From: Acidobacteriota bacterium
Lineage (GTDB): Bacteria; Acidobacteriota; Terriglobia; Terriglobales; Acidobacteriaceae
Length of the DNA stretch: 16,133 nucleotides
Direction: 5' to 3'
Assembly: GCA_003225655.1 (NCBI GenBank)
Contig: QIAW01000066.1
Location: forward strand, 1-16,133
The notes below the pieces were generated by a model, which was not told where the DNA came from, did not search any database, and saw only the letters and a list, made by a program, of their open reading frames with translations. The position numbers were made by a program, and so were the translations under genes. Position 1 is the first letter of the stretch; every line of letters starts with the position of its first letter. Below, in pieces: positions 1 to 8,035 of the stretch.

Positions 1-52
1 GGGATTTTTCGAGGCTGCGAGGCATGACACGAAACCATAGCATACCGAAGTA

Positions 53-128
53 GCACTCAGCATTCAGCTAAAGCGGCCTTCTTGGCGTGACCACAATGAC
101 TCAATGCCCGATGATTCAATGGCTCAAT
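53..128. repeat. Short intergenic repeats: two heptamers and an octamer array upstream of mfd
   Basis: The 200 bases before mfd hold no convincing gene. Two adjacent 7-mers, GCACTCA (53-59) and GCATTCA (60-66), are followed by a separate array with mostly 8-base period: CAATGACT (94-101), CAATGCCC (102-109), a 7-base degenerate unit GATGATT (110-116), CAATGGCT (117-124) and a final CAAT. The same two heptamers reappear on the opposite strand at the galU start. This is seen directly. That the arrays belong to genome-wide interspersed repeats is inference. I see no good promoter for mfd; the A/T-rich GATAAAAT at 184-191 is the only -10-like string. Confidence 0.6.
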
Positions 129-200
129 TTTTCTCCGTGTCTCCCGTGGTAATTAAGATTCAAAACGCGCTTGCCTCGCGGCTGATAAAATCAAATCTGC

Positions 201-3200
201 ATGCTTCTGCCTTTCGTCCGCGAGGTATTCGCGGACGCAGAAAAAACTGCCAGCTTTACGCGCCTGGTCTCACAACTCAAAGCTTCCCTCCAGCAACTGG
301 AGGGGGGGAGTGGAGACGGCGCGGGGCGCATCCGTGTCTCTGGACTGACTCCGACTGCCAAGCTGCTTCACTTCTCTCTACTGCATCGCGTCCTGGGACG
401 GCCCCTGTTGGTCCTGGTCCCCAATAACCGGGCTGCCGAGCAGCTCCTGCCGGTGCTGCGCGCCTTTTGCGAGCTGACCGGCGCGGCCAGTGCATCGAGC
501 GTGGTCTCGCTGCCGGCCTATGACGTCCTGCCTTTTGAGAACCTTTCTCCGCATCCTGAGATTCAGGAGACGCGTGCCAGCACTTTGTGGAAAATTGTGA
601 CCGGCAGCGCGTCGGTGGTGGTTGCGCCCATCGCCTCGGCGGCCATGTGCCTGCGCGAGCAGGAATACTACGCCGATCTCGCGCGGGTCATCCGCAAGGG
701 CGAGGCCATTGACGCCGAGCGGCTGGTCGAACACCTGAACACCGTGGGCTACAGCGCGGTGGATGTAGTCGAGATGCCCGGGCAGTATGCCTTGCGTGGG
801 GGCATTCTCGATGCCTATCCACCCGAGGCGGAGCGCCCGGTGCGCATCGAGTTTTTTGGTGACGAAGTGGAATCGATGCGCAGCTTCGATCCCGGCTCGC
901 AGCGCTCGCAGACTCCGCGCGATGAGGTTGTTCTGCTTCCTCTCACAGAGACGCCGGTTTCCGAGCATACGCTGGCCGCGATCCACACCCGGCTTTCAGG
1001 AAAGCGCGTCGCCGGTTCGCAAGAGATTTTGCAGCAGGCGATGGCTTCAGGCGGCGTTTCCATCTTCCCCGGGTGGGAATTCTATGCGCCCATCGCCGGT
1101 TCGCACACCACAATTTTCGACCTGCTGCCGCGTGCGGCCGTATTCGTGGATGAACCAGCGGCGGTGAATCAGGAACTCGAAACCTGGTGGGAGAAAGTTC
1201 AGGACGCGCACGAACGCAGCAATATCGGGTCGCTGGTAAGACCGGAAGAACTTTATATCCCGCCCCAGGATTTGAGTGCCCGGCTGGAACAGCTTCCCGG
1301 TGCTACCGTCGAGCAGCTCGGTATCACCCGCAGCGGCGAAGAAGAGATCGCCTTTTCGTCGCAGCCCAGCCAGCGATTTCATGGTTCCATGCCGGCGGTA
1401 GTCGAGGCGGTGCAAAAACTGATTGCTGAGAACCGGCAGACCGTCTTTGCCCTGCCCAGTCTGGGCGAGGTGGAGCGCATGGCCGAGATTCTGGGCGAGT
1501 ACAACATCGCTTACAGGCTGGGAAGCCGCGGACAGAAATCCGCGGGAACCTACGCCGACGAGGCCAGCCAATATTTTTCAGAAGAACAGGCAGGAGCGGT
1601 GCTGCTGGTGAAGGCCTTCGTCCCTGAGGGCGTGCACCTTCCCGAGGCCAACCTGGCGTTGTTCGGCGCGCTCGACCTGTTCGATGAGTCTGAGGTAGCG
1701 GCGGCGCATCCTGAGGGGCGAAGGTCGAAGGTCTCGGCGTTTCTCTCTGACTTCCGCGATCTGGCGATTGGCGATTACGTGGTCCATGTGGAGCACGGGA
1801 TCGGGCAGTATCTCGGACTCAAAGAAATTTCGCAAACCGAAGGCGAGCCGCCGCTGGAGTTCATGGTGCTGGAATATGCCGATGCAGCCAAGCTCTATGT
1901 GCCCCTCACCCGATTGGATTTAGTGCAAAAGTATCGCTCAGCCGAGGGCGGCAAGCCGGTGCTCAATCATCTGGGAAGCGCGGCATGGGGCAGGACCAAA
2001 GCCAGGGTGAAGAAGGCCATGGCCGATATGGCCGATGAGTTGCTCAAGCTTTACGCCGAGCGCAAGACTGCCCAGGGCACTGCCTTTGCTGCCGATGGGC
2101 AATGGCAACGCGAGTTTGAAGATGCCTTCGAATATAACGAGACCGAAGACCAGCTTCAGGCCACGGCCGATATCAAGCGCGACATGGAATCGCCGCAGCC
2201 CATGGACCGCCTGCTATGCGGCGACGTGGGCTACGGCAAGACGGAAGTCGCCATGCGCGCCGCCTTCAAAGCGGTGAGCGATAACAAACAGGTTGCGGTG
2301 CTGGCTCCGACAACCATCCTGGCCTTCCAGCATTGGGAGACTTTCAAGCAGCGCTTTGCCGCCTTTCCCTTGACCATCGAAATGATCAGCCGCTTTCGCA
2401 GCGCGAAACAGCAGAAAGAAATTCAGCAGCGGGTCGAGGCGGGGAAGGTGGATATCCTCATCGGCACCCATCGGCTGCTCTCGAAAGACATCAAGTTCGC
2501 CGATCTTGGACTGGTGGTTGTGGATGAGGAGCAGCGCTTCGGCGTACGCCACAAAGAAAAGCTGAAGCAACTCAAGAAAGAAGTGGACGTGCTCGCCATG
2601 TCGGCTACGCCTATTCCGCGCACGCTGCACATGTCACTGGTGGGGCTGCGCGATATGAGCGTGATTGAAACTCCACCCCAGGACCGCATGGCCATCCAGA
2701 CGGTGGTGGCAGCATTTGATGAAAAGCTTATCCGCACGGCGATTGAGCATGAACTGGAGCGCGGCGGACAAATCTATTTTGTTCACAACCGTGTGGAATC
2801 GATTTACGAAATCGCCGCCCGGGTTCAGGAGTTGGTTCCGCGCGCCCGTGTGCTGGTTGGCCACGGACAGATGCCGGAAAACGAGCTGCAAAAGGTGATG
2901 CTGAAATTCATCCGGCACGATGCAGACGTGTTAGTCGCCACCACCATCATCGAAAATGGGCTCGACATTCCGCTGTGCAATACCATGATCATCAATCGCG
3001 CCGACCGGCACGGCTTGAGCGAGCTCTACCAGTTGCGCGGGCGCGTAGGCCGCTCCAACCGCCGCGCTTATGCCTATTTGCTGGTTCCCGCAGAAGCTGA
3101 ACTAACTCCCGTTGCCCGCCGGCGGCTCGCCGCTCTCAAGGAATTTTCAGACCTGGGCGCCGGGTTCAAGATTGCCGCTCTTGACCTTGAGTTGCGTGGC

Positions 3201-3773
3201 GCGGGCAATCTGCTGGGCGGCCAGCAGAGCGGTCACATTGATGCCGTCGGTTTCGAGATGTACACCTCGATGCTGGAGCTGGCAGTGCGCGAGCTCAAGG
3301 GAGAAGCCGCTCCGCAAGAAGTGGATACGCAACTCAACCTTGGACTTAACATCCGCATTCCCGCCGACTACATCGCCGAAGAAAACCAGCGCCTGCGCAT
3401 GTACAAGCGGGTTGCGGGCGTGGAAAACGAGAAGGCCCTCGCCGATGTCACCGCCGAGTTGAGCGATCGTTACGGCGCGCCGCCGGCGGCAGTCGAAAAT
3501 CTGCTGCGCTATGCGGCGCTGCGGTTACAGTCGAAGCGCATCGGCGTGGCCGGCATTGACCGCAAGCGCGACTTGGTGAACATACGGTTTGTTGCCGAGG
3601 CAAAAATTGATCCACAGCGTCTCGCGGACTTTGTCGCCAAAGAGCGCCGCGCGCAGTTCTTGCCTGCGGGCATTCTGAAATTTACCTTGAAGGCCACCCA
3701 GGCGGAAGAGGTACTGGAAAAGCTGCAATCGCTTCTAAGCAGTCTCGCTGCCGAGGAATTGACGGTACCCTAA
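201..3773 (+). CDS. mfd: Transcription-repair coupling factor Mfd
   Basis: Mfd is a cytoplasmic ATP-driven DNA translocase that removes RNA polymerase stalled at lesions and recruits UvrA for nucleotide excision repair. The 1190-residue product is slightly long for the family (about 1150). The N-terminal UvrB-like module has a degenerate nucleotide site (GLTPTAKLL near residue 48) and the typical LPAYDVLPFE / LSPHPE region. The CarD-like RNA polymerase interaction domain starts near residue 520 (GDYVVHVEHGIGQYLG, 524-539). The helicase core has Walker A GDVGYGKTE (674-682), DEEQ box (775-778), SATPIPRTL, and motif VI QLRGRVGRSNR (944-954). The C-terminal TRCF domain fills about 1020-1160. ATG 201 is the first in-frame start after a stop at 186-188; its Shine-Dalgarno is weak. 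A run of seven G lies in codons 34-36. Confidence 0.97.
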   Translation: MLLPFVREVFADAEKTASFTRLVSQLKASLQQLEGGSGDGAGRIRVSGLTPTAKLLHFSLLHRVLGRPLLVLVPNNRAAEQLLPVLRAFCELTGAASASSVVSLPAYDVLPFENLSPHPEIQETRASTLWKIVTGSASVVVAPIASAAMCLREQEYYADLARVIRKGEAIDAERLVEHLNTVGYSAVDVVEMPGQYALRGGILDAYPPEAERPVRIEFFGDEVESMRSFDPGSQRSQTPRDEVVLLPLTETPVSEHTLAAIHTRLSGKRVAGSQEILQQAMASGGVSIFPGWEFYAPIAGSHTTIFDLLPRAAVFVDEPAAVNQELETWWEKVQDAHERSNIGSLVRPEELYIPPQDLSARLEQLPGATVEQLGITRSGEEEIAFSSQPSQRFHGSMPAVVEAVQKLIAENRQTVFALPSLGEVERMAEILGEYNIAYRLGSRGQKSAGTYADEASQYFSEEQAGAVLLVKAFVPEGVHLPEANLALFGALDLFDESEVAAAHPEGRRSKVSAFLSDFRDLAIGDYVVHVEHGIGQYLGLKEISQTEGEPPLEFMVLEYADAAKLYVPLTRLDLVQKYRSAEGGKPVLNHLGSAAWGRTKARVKKAMADMADELLKLYAERKTAQGTAFAADGQWQREFEDAFEYNETEDQLQATADIKRDMESPQPMDRLLCGDVGYGKTEVAMRAAFKAVSDNKQVAVLAPTTILAFQHWETFKQRFAAFPLTIEMISRFRSAKQQKEIQQRVEAGKVDILIGTHRLLSKDIKFADLGLVVVDEEQRFGVRHKEKLKQLKKEVDVLAMSATPIPRTLHMSLVGLRDMSVIETPPQDRMAIQTVVAAFDEKLIRTAIEHELERGGQIYFVHNRVESIYEIAARVQELVPRARVLVGHGQMPENELQKVMLKFIRHDADVLVATTIIENGLDIPLCNTMIINRADRHGLSELYQLRGRVGRSNRRAYAYLLVPAEAELTPVARRRLAALKEFSDLGAGFKIAALDLELRGAGNLLGGQQSGHIDAVGFEMYTSMLELAVRELKGEAAPQEVDTQLNLGLNIRIPADYIAEENQRLRMYKRVAGVENEKALADVTAELSDRYGAPPAAVENLLRYAALRLQSKRIGVAGIDRKRDLVNIRFVAEAKIDPQRLADFVAKERRAQFLPAGILKFTLKATQAEEVLEKLQSLLSSLAAEELTVP

Positions 3774-3806
3774 GAACATAATTTGACTTGAAGCGGTTCC
3801 AAGGGG

Positions 3807-3836
3807 ATGACAAGTTCTTCACCAGTCAAATATGAT
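3807..3836 (+). promoter_or_regulatory. Candidate sigma70-type promoter of the DUF885 gene, within an inverted repeat
   Basis: ATGACA (3807-3812) matches the -35 consensus at 5 of 6 bases and TATGAT (3831-3836) the -10 at 5 of 6, with an 18-base spacer. Transcription would begin near 3843, just before GAGGA (3845-3849) and ATG 3858, giving a very short leader. A perfect 8-base inverted repeat, ATTTGACT (3781-3788) and AGTCAAAT (3824-3831), flanks the -35 and touches the -10, so it could be an operator. The matches are seen; promoter activity and regulation are inference, and consensus rules are less reliable outside proteobacteria. Confidence 0.35.
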
Positions 3837-3857
3837 GACTTGGCGAGGAACTTGCCA

Positions 3858-5633
3858 ATGCGTGCTGTTCTTTCTCTGCTCACCGCCCTGATTCTGACGA
3901 GTACATTCACCGCCTCCCAGTCCAAACCGCACAAACAGGCCTCCAAACCGGCCCCGCCCGCGAATTGGGACACGCTGGTCGAGGAATTTTTCAGCCAGAA
4001 CTATTTCAAATTCGGTCCTACTGCAGGCACGGCTGCCGGTTTCCATCAATATGACCCGTTGCTGGAAGATTACTCACGCGCGGCGATGGAAAAGGAGATT
4101 CTTTCACTGAAGGATTTCCGCAGCCGCTTTGAAGATTTCAGTCCGGAAAAATTGAATGAAGTGCAGCGAGGCGACCGCCTGGTGGCGCTGGGTTACATCA
4201 ATTCCACGCTGCTGGACCTGGATACGCTGCAACTTTGGAGGAAGAACCCAGACCGTTATTCCAGCAACATCACCAACTCGGTGTTTGTCATCATGAGCCG
4301 TAATTTCGCCTCGCCGGAAGCGCGGCTGCGCTCGGTGATTGCGCGCGAAAAACAAATGCCCACAGTCTTTGACGCTGCGCATGCGAATCTGAGCAACCCG
4401 CCGAAAATTTACACGCAGGTTGCGCTCATGCAATTGCCGGGCATCATCAGCTTCTTCCAGAAAGACGTTCCCGAAGCCTTCAAAAACGTGCACGATGAGA
4501 AATTGCTCAAGCAATTCAAGGCAAGCAATGACACCGTGATCCACGCGCTCGAAAATTACGAAAAGTGGATGAAGAATGATCTGCTGCCGCGCTCCAATGG
4601 CGACTTCCGCCTGGGCGCGGGAAACTACAGCAAAAAGCTGCTTTATGACGAGATGGTCGATATCCCGCTCGACAAGCTGCTCGAGATCGGCATGGCCGAC
4701 CTCCGCCGCAACCAGCAACGCTACAAAGAGACCGCGGCCATGCTCGACCCCAGCCAGACCCCGCAGCAGATTCTGGAGCAGATGGGCAAAGATCATCCGG
4801 AACCCGACAAATTGCTGCAGTCGTTTCGCGATGTCCTGGGCGGATTAAAAGCTTATATCGAAGAAAAAAAGATCATCACCATTCCCTCCGAGGTAATGCC
4901 GATTATTGAAGAGACGCCTCCGTTTGCGCGGGCCTTGACCTTTGCCTCCATGGATACTCCCGGTCCCTTTGAGACCAAAGCCAAGGAGGCCTATTTCAAC
5001 GTCACCCTTCCCGAGCACGACTGGACGCCGGAGCAGGTGGCCGAACACATGGCCGGGTTCAATTACGGCACCATCATCAGCACGGCGGTGCACGAAGCCT
5101 ATCCTGGCCACTACATTCAGTTCCTGTGGGAGCCGCAGGCGCCATCGAAAATCCGCAAGCTCCTGGGCGCTGCTACCGATGTAGAAGGCTGGGCGCACTA
5201 TTGCGAGCAGATGATGCTGGATGAGGGCTATGGACGCGATCCTAATCTGTCCCTCGAACAGGATAAGAAATTCCTGAAACTGCGTCTGGGCCAGTTGCAG
5301 GATGCGTTGCTGCGTAATGCGCGTTTTATCGTGGGCATCAAGATGCACACCGGAGAGATGACCTTCGACCAGGGCGTCAACTTTTTTGTGACTGAAGGTT
5401 ATCAATCGCGCACCAATGGCGAGCGTGAGACCAGGCGGGGAACCTCTGACCCAACCTATCTTTACTACACGCTGGGCAAATTACAAATCTTGAAGCTGCG
5501 CGAAGACTACAAAAAGAAGATGGGTGATAAATTCACCCTGCAGGAATTTCACGATCAATTTATCAAGCAGGGCTTTCCGCCCATCAAGGTCATCCGCAAA
5601 GCGATGTTGGGAGATGACAGTCCGGTTCTTTAA
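3858..5633 (+). CDS. Secreted DUF885-family putative zinc metalloprotease
   Basis: The product belongs to the DUF885 family, predicted metallopeptidases common in acidobacteria; the substrate is unknown. ATG 3858 is chosen because GAGGA lies eight bases upstream and the protein then begins with a clean signal peptide (MRAVLSLLTALILTSTFTASQS), followed by a Lys/Pro-rich linker. The upstream in-frame ATG at 3807 would put 17 polar residues before that signal and abuts its purine run with no spacing. The probable metal site is HEAYPGHY (412-419) with a downstream Glu in EGWAHYCEQM (443-452), the family signature. At 591 residues it has normal length and appears intact. It lies 84 bases after mfd on the same strand and has its own candidate promoter, so I think it is transcribed separately. 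Periplasmic or cell-surface location is inferred from the signal peptide. Confidence 0.9.
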   Translation: MRAVLSLLTALILTSTFTASQSKPHKQASKPAPPANWDTLVEEFFSQNYFKFGPTAGTAAGFHQYDPLLEDYSRAAMEKEILSLKDFRSRFEDFSPEKLNEVQRGDRLVALGYINSTLLDLDTLQLWRKNPDRYSSNITNSVFVIMSRNFASPEARLRSVIAREKQMPTVFDAAHANLSNPPKIYTQVALMQLPGIISFFQKDVPEAFKNVHDEKLLKQFKASNDTVIHALENYEKWMKNDLLPRSNGDFRLGAGNYSKKLLYDEMVDIPLDKLLEIGMADLRRNQQRYKETAAMLDPSQTPQQILEQMGKDHPEPDKLLQSFRDVLGGLKAYIEEKKIITIPSEVMPIIEETPPFARALTFASMDTPGPFETKAKEAYFNVTLPEHDWTPEQVAEHMAGFNYGTIISTAVHEAYPGHYIQFLWEPQAPSKIRKLLGAATDVEGWAHYCEQMMLDEGYGRDPNLSLEQDKKFLKLRLGQLQDALLRNARFIVGIKMHTGEMTFDQGVNFFVTEGYQSRTNGERETRRGTSDPTYLYYTLGKLQILKLREDYKKKMGDKFTLQEFHDQFIKQGFPPIKVIRKAMLGDDSPVL

Positions 5634-5640
5634 ATCCAGT

Positions 5641-5744
5641 ACTCAGTACCCGGTACTCAGTACTCAGTTATGAGCATCAAGTTTCCAGACTGAGTACTGA
5701 GTACTGTGTACTGTGTACTGAGTACTCTTGAGAGTGCTGAATGC
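5641..5744. repeat. Inverted array of 7-bp repeats running into the galU start codon
   Basis: Four tandem heptamers start at 5641: ACTCAGT, ACCCGGT, ACTCAGT, ACTCAGT (to 5668). After a 20-base gap the reverse complement runs from 5689: ACTGAGT twice, ACTGTGT twice, ACTGAGT (to 5723), then in the same 7-base register ACTCTTG (5724), AGAGTGC (5731) and TGAATGC (5738-5744). The two halves can fold into a stem of about 28 pairs with a 20-base loop, 14 of them perfect next to the loop. The last two units supply the GAGAG ribosome site and the ATG of galU. No T-run follows, so it is not a classical terminator. Confidence 0.85.
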
Positions 5745-6619
5745 TCAAAGTACGTAAAGCAGTTTTCCCCGCCGCCGGATTGGGCACGCGCTTTTTGCCC
5801 GCCACCAAAGCCATGCCCAAAGAGATGCTTCCCCTGGTGGATAAGCCCATTATCCAGTATGGAGTCGAAGAGGCGCTGGCCGCCGGCTGCGACCAGATTG
5901 TGATTGTCACCGGCCGGGGCAAGACCGCCATCGAGGACCACTTCGACGTCAGCTACGAGCTGGAGAAGATGCTGGAAGAAAAGGGCAAGACGGAGCTGCT
6001 GGCCATTGTTCATCACATTTCAGACATGATCCACGTAGCCTACGTGCGGCAAAAAGAGGCCCTGGGGCTGGGACACGCCGTGCTGATGGCGCGCGAGCTG
6101 GTGGGCAACGAACCTTTCGCGGTGCTGCTCGCCGACGACGTGATTGATGCCGCCATCCCCTGCCTCAAGCAGATGATTGATGTTTACGAGGCGACACAAT
6201 GCTCGGTCATCGCCACCCAGGTCGTTGAAGGGCCGGCCATCTCTGCTTACGGCGTGCTCGACGCAAAACCTGTGGAAGGAAAATTCCATGGCCGGCTGTT
6301 CGAAGTCTCGAACATGGTTGAAAAACCAAGAATGGAAGATGCGCCCTCGAACCTTGCCATTATCGGACGCTACGTTCTTACTCCGAGAATTTTTGAGGCC
6401 CTCGAGCGTACCCCGCTGGGAGCGGGCGGCGAACTGCAACTCACCGATGCCATACGGCTGCTGCTGCAGCACGAAAAAGTCTACGGCTATTGCTTCGAAG
6501 GCAAGCGGCATGACACCGGCGATAAAGCCGGCTTCCTCAAAGCCACTGTGGAATTTGCCCTCAAGCGTCCCGACTTGGGCGAAGACCTGCGGATATGGCT
6601 CAAGGGGTTGAAGCTTTAA
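5741..6619 (+). CDS. galU: UTP--glucose-1-phosphate uridylyltransferase
   Basis: GalU makes UDP-glucose from UTP and glucose-1-phosphate in the cytoplasm, feeding polysaccharide and glycolipid synthesis. The 292-residue protein has the usual length. The nucleotide-binding signature AAGLGTRFLPATKAMPKE runs from residue 11 to 28, followed by LPLVDKP. GLGHAV is at 109-114, the metal/substrate motif LADD at 130-133, VEKP at 193-196, GGELQLTDAI at 229-238 and the family's GDKAGFLKA at 260-268. The start is ATG 5741 with GAGAG (5730-5734) six bases upstream. That ribosome site and start codon sit inside the heptamer array, which is odd for an essential metabolic gene. The gene is 107 bases downstream of the DUF885 gene and followed by a small hairpin. 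Confidence 0.96.
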   Translation: MLKVRKAVFPAAGLGTRFLPATKAMPKEMLPLVDKPIIQYGVEEALAAGCDQIVIVTGRGKTAIEDHFDVSYELEKMLEEKGKTELLAIVHHISDMIHVAYVRQKEALGLGHAVLMARELVGNEPFAVLLADDVIDAAIPCLKQMIDVYEATQCSVIATQVVEGPAISAYGVLDAKPVEGKFHGRLFEVSNMVEKPRMEDAPSNLAIIGRYVLTPRIFEALERTPLGAGGELQLTDAIRLLLQHEKVYGYCFEGKRHDTGDKAGFLKATVEFALKRPDLGEDLRIWLKGLKL

Positions 6620-6636
6620 TTGAGCCGCAGGGTATG

Positions 6637-6654
6637 GCTAACTTCCTGGTTAGC
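6637..6654 (+). other. Small hairpin after galU
   Basis: GCTAAC (6637-6642) and GTTAGC (6649-6654) form a perfect 6-bp stem with loop TTCCTG, 17 bases past the galU stop. No T-run follows directly, although a T-rich stretch occurs near 6685-6692. It could be a weak terminator or an mRNA 3'-end structure. GGCTAACC/GGTTAGCC sequences of the same kind recur at 9639-9714. The rest of the 131-base gap to the next gene shows nothing clear. Confidence 0.35.
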
Positions 6655-6750
6655 AACCTGGATTCGCAAGTTGCCCTGACATTGCATTTTTTAACCTTTC
6701 CGAACCATGATTTCTAGTTCTGTTCATCTCATCAGGAAAGCAGGTACCCA

Positions 6751-7446
6751 TTGCCCATTCCCGTTCTGAAACCCACCGCAGCGCGCGACGAGAAATTTGC
6801 CGGTGTAACCTACCACATCGAAGGCGAACTGGTCCCGGTTTTACACCTCGAACTGGCGAGTATTCCAGTGTACTTCGAGCACTACATTCTTCTGTGGAAG
6901 GAGCCCAAGGTACAGATCGGCGTCAAATCCTTGAAGGGAGCTCTCAAGCGCATCCTGGCAGGGATGCCGATATTTATGACCGAAGCCAGCGGCCCCGGGC
7001 AGATGGGGTTCAGCCGCGACGGCGCGGGACACATTTTCGCCATCCATCTGAACCGCGGCGAAGGAATCGAAATGCGAGAGCACCAGTTTCTCGCCGCTAC
7101 CGGCAGCGTCGAGTACACATTCACGCGGGTGAAAGGCATTGCCAATATGCTGCTGGGTGGGACTGGGTTCTTCATTGATCATTTCACCGCACCGAACGGT
7201 GAAGGCATCGTGTGGGTCCACGGATACGGAAATGTTTTCGAGGTGACTCTCGGAGCCGGGGAACAGATTGATATCGAGCCCGGCGGCTGGGTCTACAAAG
7301 ACCGCTCCGTGCAGATGGATACCCAGTTTCAGAGACTCTCCACCGGATTGTTTGCCAGCGCGGGACAAATCGTGTGGAACCGCTTTACCGGTCCGGGACG
7401 AGTTGGAATCCAATCCATGTATGTCCACATGCCGACCACGGAATAA
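6751..7446 (+). CDS. AIM24 / TIGR00266 family protein
   Basis: The 231-residue product looks like the AIM24 family (PF01987), beta-rich proteins named after a yeast mitochondrial inner-membrane factor; the bacterial role is not established. The family fold is supported by Gly-rich strands in the second half: GVKSLKGAL near 57, the LLGGTGFF segment near 133, GNVFEVTLGAGEQIDIEPGG (177-196) and a final region containing GPGRVGIQSM. No signal peptide or clear membrane helix is visible, so a cytoplasmic location is likely. The start is TTG 6751: there is no in-frame ATG before residue 72, and AGGT (6742-6745) sits five bases upstream with AGGA a little further. It is followed by a strong terminator, so it is probably a single-gene unit or the end of a unit beginning at galU. 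Confidence 0.8.
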   Translation: MPIPVLKPTAARDEKFAGVTYHIEGELVPVLHLELASIPVYFEHYILLWKEPKVQIGVKSLKGALKRILAGMPIFMTEASGPGQMGFSRDGAGHIFAIHLNRGEGIEMREHQFLAATGSVEYTFTRVKGIANMLLGGTGFFIDHFTAPNGEGIVWVHGYGNVFEVTLGAGEQIDIEPGGWVYKDRSVQMDTQFQRLSTGLFASAGQIVWNRFTGPGRVGIQSMYVHMPTTE

Positions 7447-7490
7447 AAACGCACGCTGATCTTGTGGGTTTTGTTGGACGTGAATGAACC

Positions 7491-7520
7491 AGGCAGGCTT
7501 AACCGCCTGCCTTTAGTTTT
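7491..7520 (+). terminator. Rho-independent terminator of the AIM24 gene, overlapping the purE 3' end
   Basis: AGGCAGGC (7491-7498), loop TTAACC (7499-7504) and GCCTGCCT (7505-7512) form a perfect 8-bp GC-rich stem followed on the plus strand by TTAGTTTT. It lies 45 bases beyond the AIM24 stop. The loop contains the stop codon of the convergent purE and the right arm encodes its last codons, so the same bases serve both genes. On the minus strand no T-run follows, so termination of purE by this hairpin would be less efficient. Confidence 0.8.
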
Positions 7521-8002
7521 CTTGACTTTTCTTCCACCCCTTGGGCGAGCTTTTCTTTGTGGGCTGCCATCTTCTTTGCAATTTCCGGATCGCTGAGTGC
7601 GAGAATCTGCGCCGCCAGAATGCCGGCGTTGGTGGCGCCGGCTTTGCCGATGGCAACCGTGGCGACGGGTATTCCCGCAGGCATCTGGACTGTGGCCAGC
7701 AGCGAATCCAGGCCCTGCAACGAGCTGGAGGGAATAGGCACGCCGATAACCGGCAGTGTGGTTTCAGCCGCGATTACGCCCGCCAGGTGGGCCGCGCCGC
7801 CTGCGCCGGCGATGATGACTTTGATGCCGCGTCCGGCGGCATTGCGGGCAAATTCAGAGGTCTTGCGCGGCGCGCGGTGCGCCGAAGTGATATCGATCTC
7901 ATAGGCAATGCCGAAGCCAGCCAGCGTCTTGCCCGCCTCGCTCATGATTTCCAGGTCCGAGTCGCTGCCCATCACGATTGAAACCAGGGGTTTGGAAGTC
8001 AT
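7499..8002 (-). CDS. purE: N5-carboxyaminoimidazole ribonucleotide mutase (class I PurE)
   Basis: PurE converts N5-CAIR to CAIR in de novo purine synthesis, in the cytoplasm. The 167-residue protein has normal length. Substrate-binding motifs are MGSDSD (11-16), SAHR with the key histidine (40-43), GAGGAAH (66-72) and the SSLQGLDSLL / QMPAGIPV region (93-113), followed by AIGKAGATNAG. These fit the bacterial class I enzyme, which normally works with PurK; no purK lies in the window. ATG at 8000-8002 has a strong ribosome site, AGAGGA, four bases upstream. It follows purD on the same strand after 237 bases that contain a palindromic repeat, so co-transcription from a purD promoter is possible but not certain. 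A protein with a C-terminal Lys-rich tail extends to the stop in the terminator loop. Confidence 0.96.
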   Translation of the reverse strand: MTSKPLVSIVMGSDSDLEIMSEAGKTLAGFGIAYEIDITSAHRAPRKTSEFARNAAGRGIKVIIAGAGGAAHLAGVIAAETTLPVIGVPIPSSSLQGLDSLLATVQMPAGIPVATVAIGKAGATNAGILAAQILALSDPEIAKKMAAHKEKLAQGVEEKSRKLKAGG

Positions 8003-8035
8003 TGTTTCCTCTCGTTGTCACAATGCAGATTGAGT

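Noticed and set aside
4104..4796. 230-codon minus-strand open frame inside the DUF885 gene
   Set aside because: Shadow frame of a gene with clear family motifs; no ribosome site and no recognisable domain.
5641..5744. CRISPR array
   Set aside because: Units are 7 bases without spacers and the second half is the reverse complement of the first; no cas gene is present.
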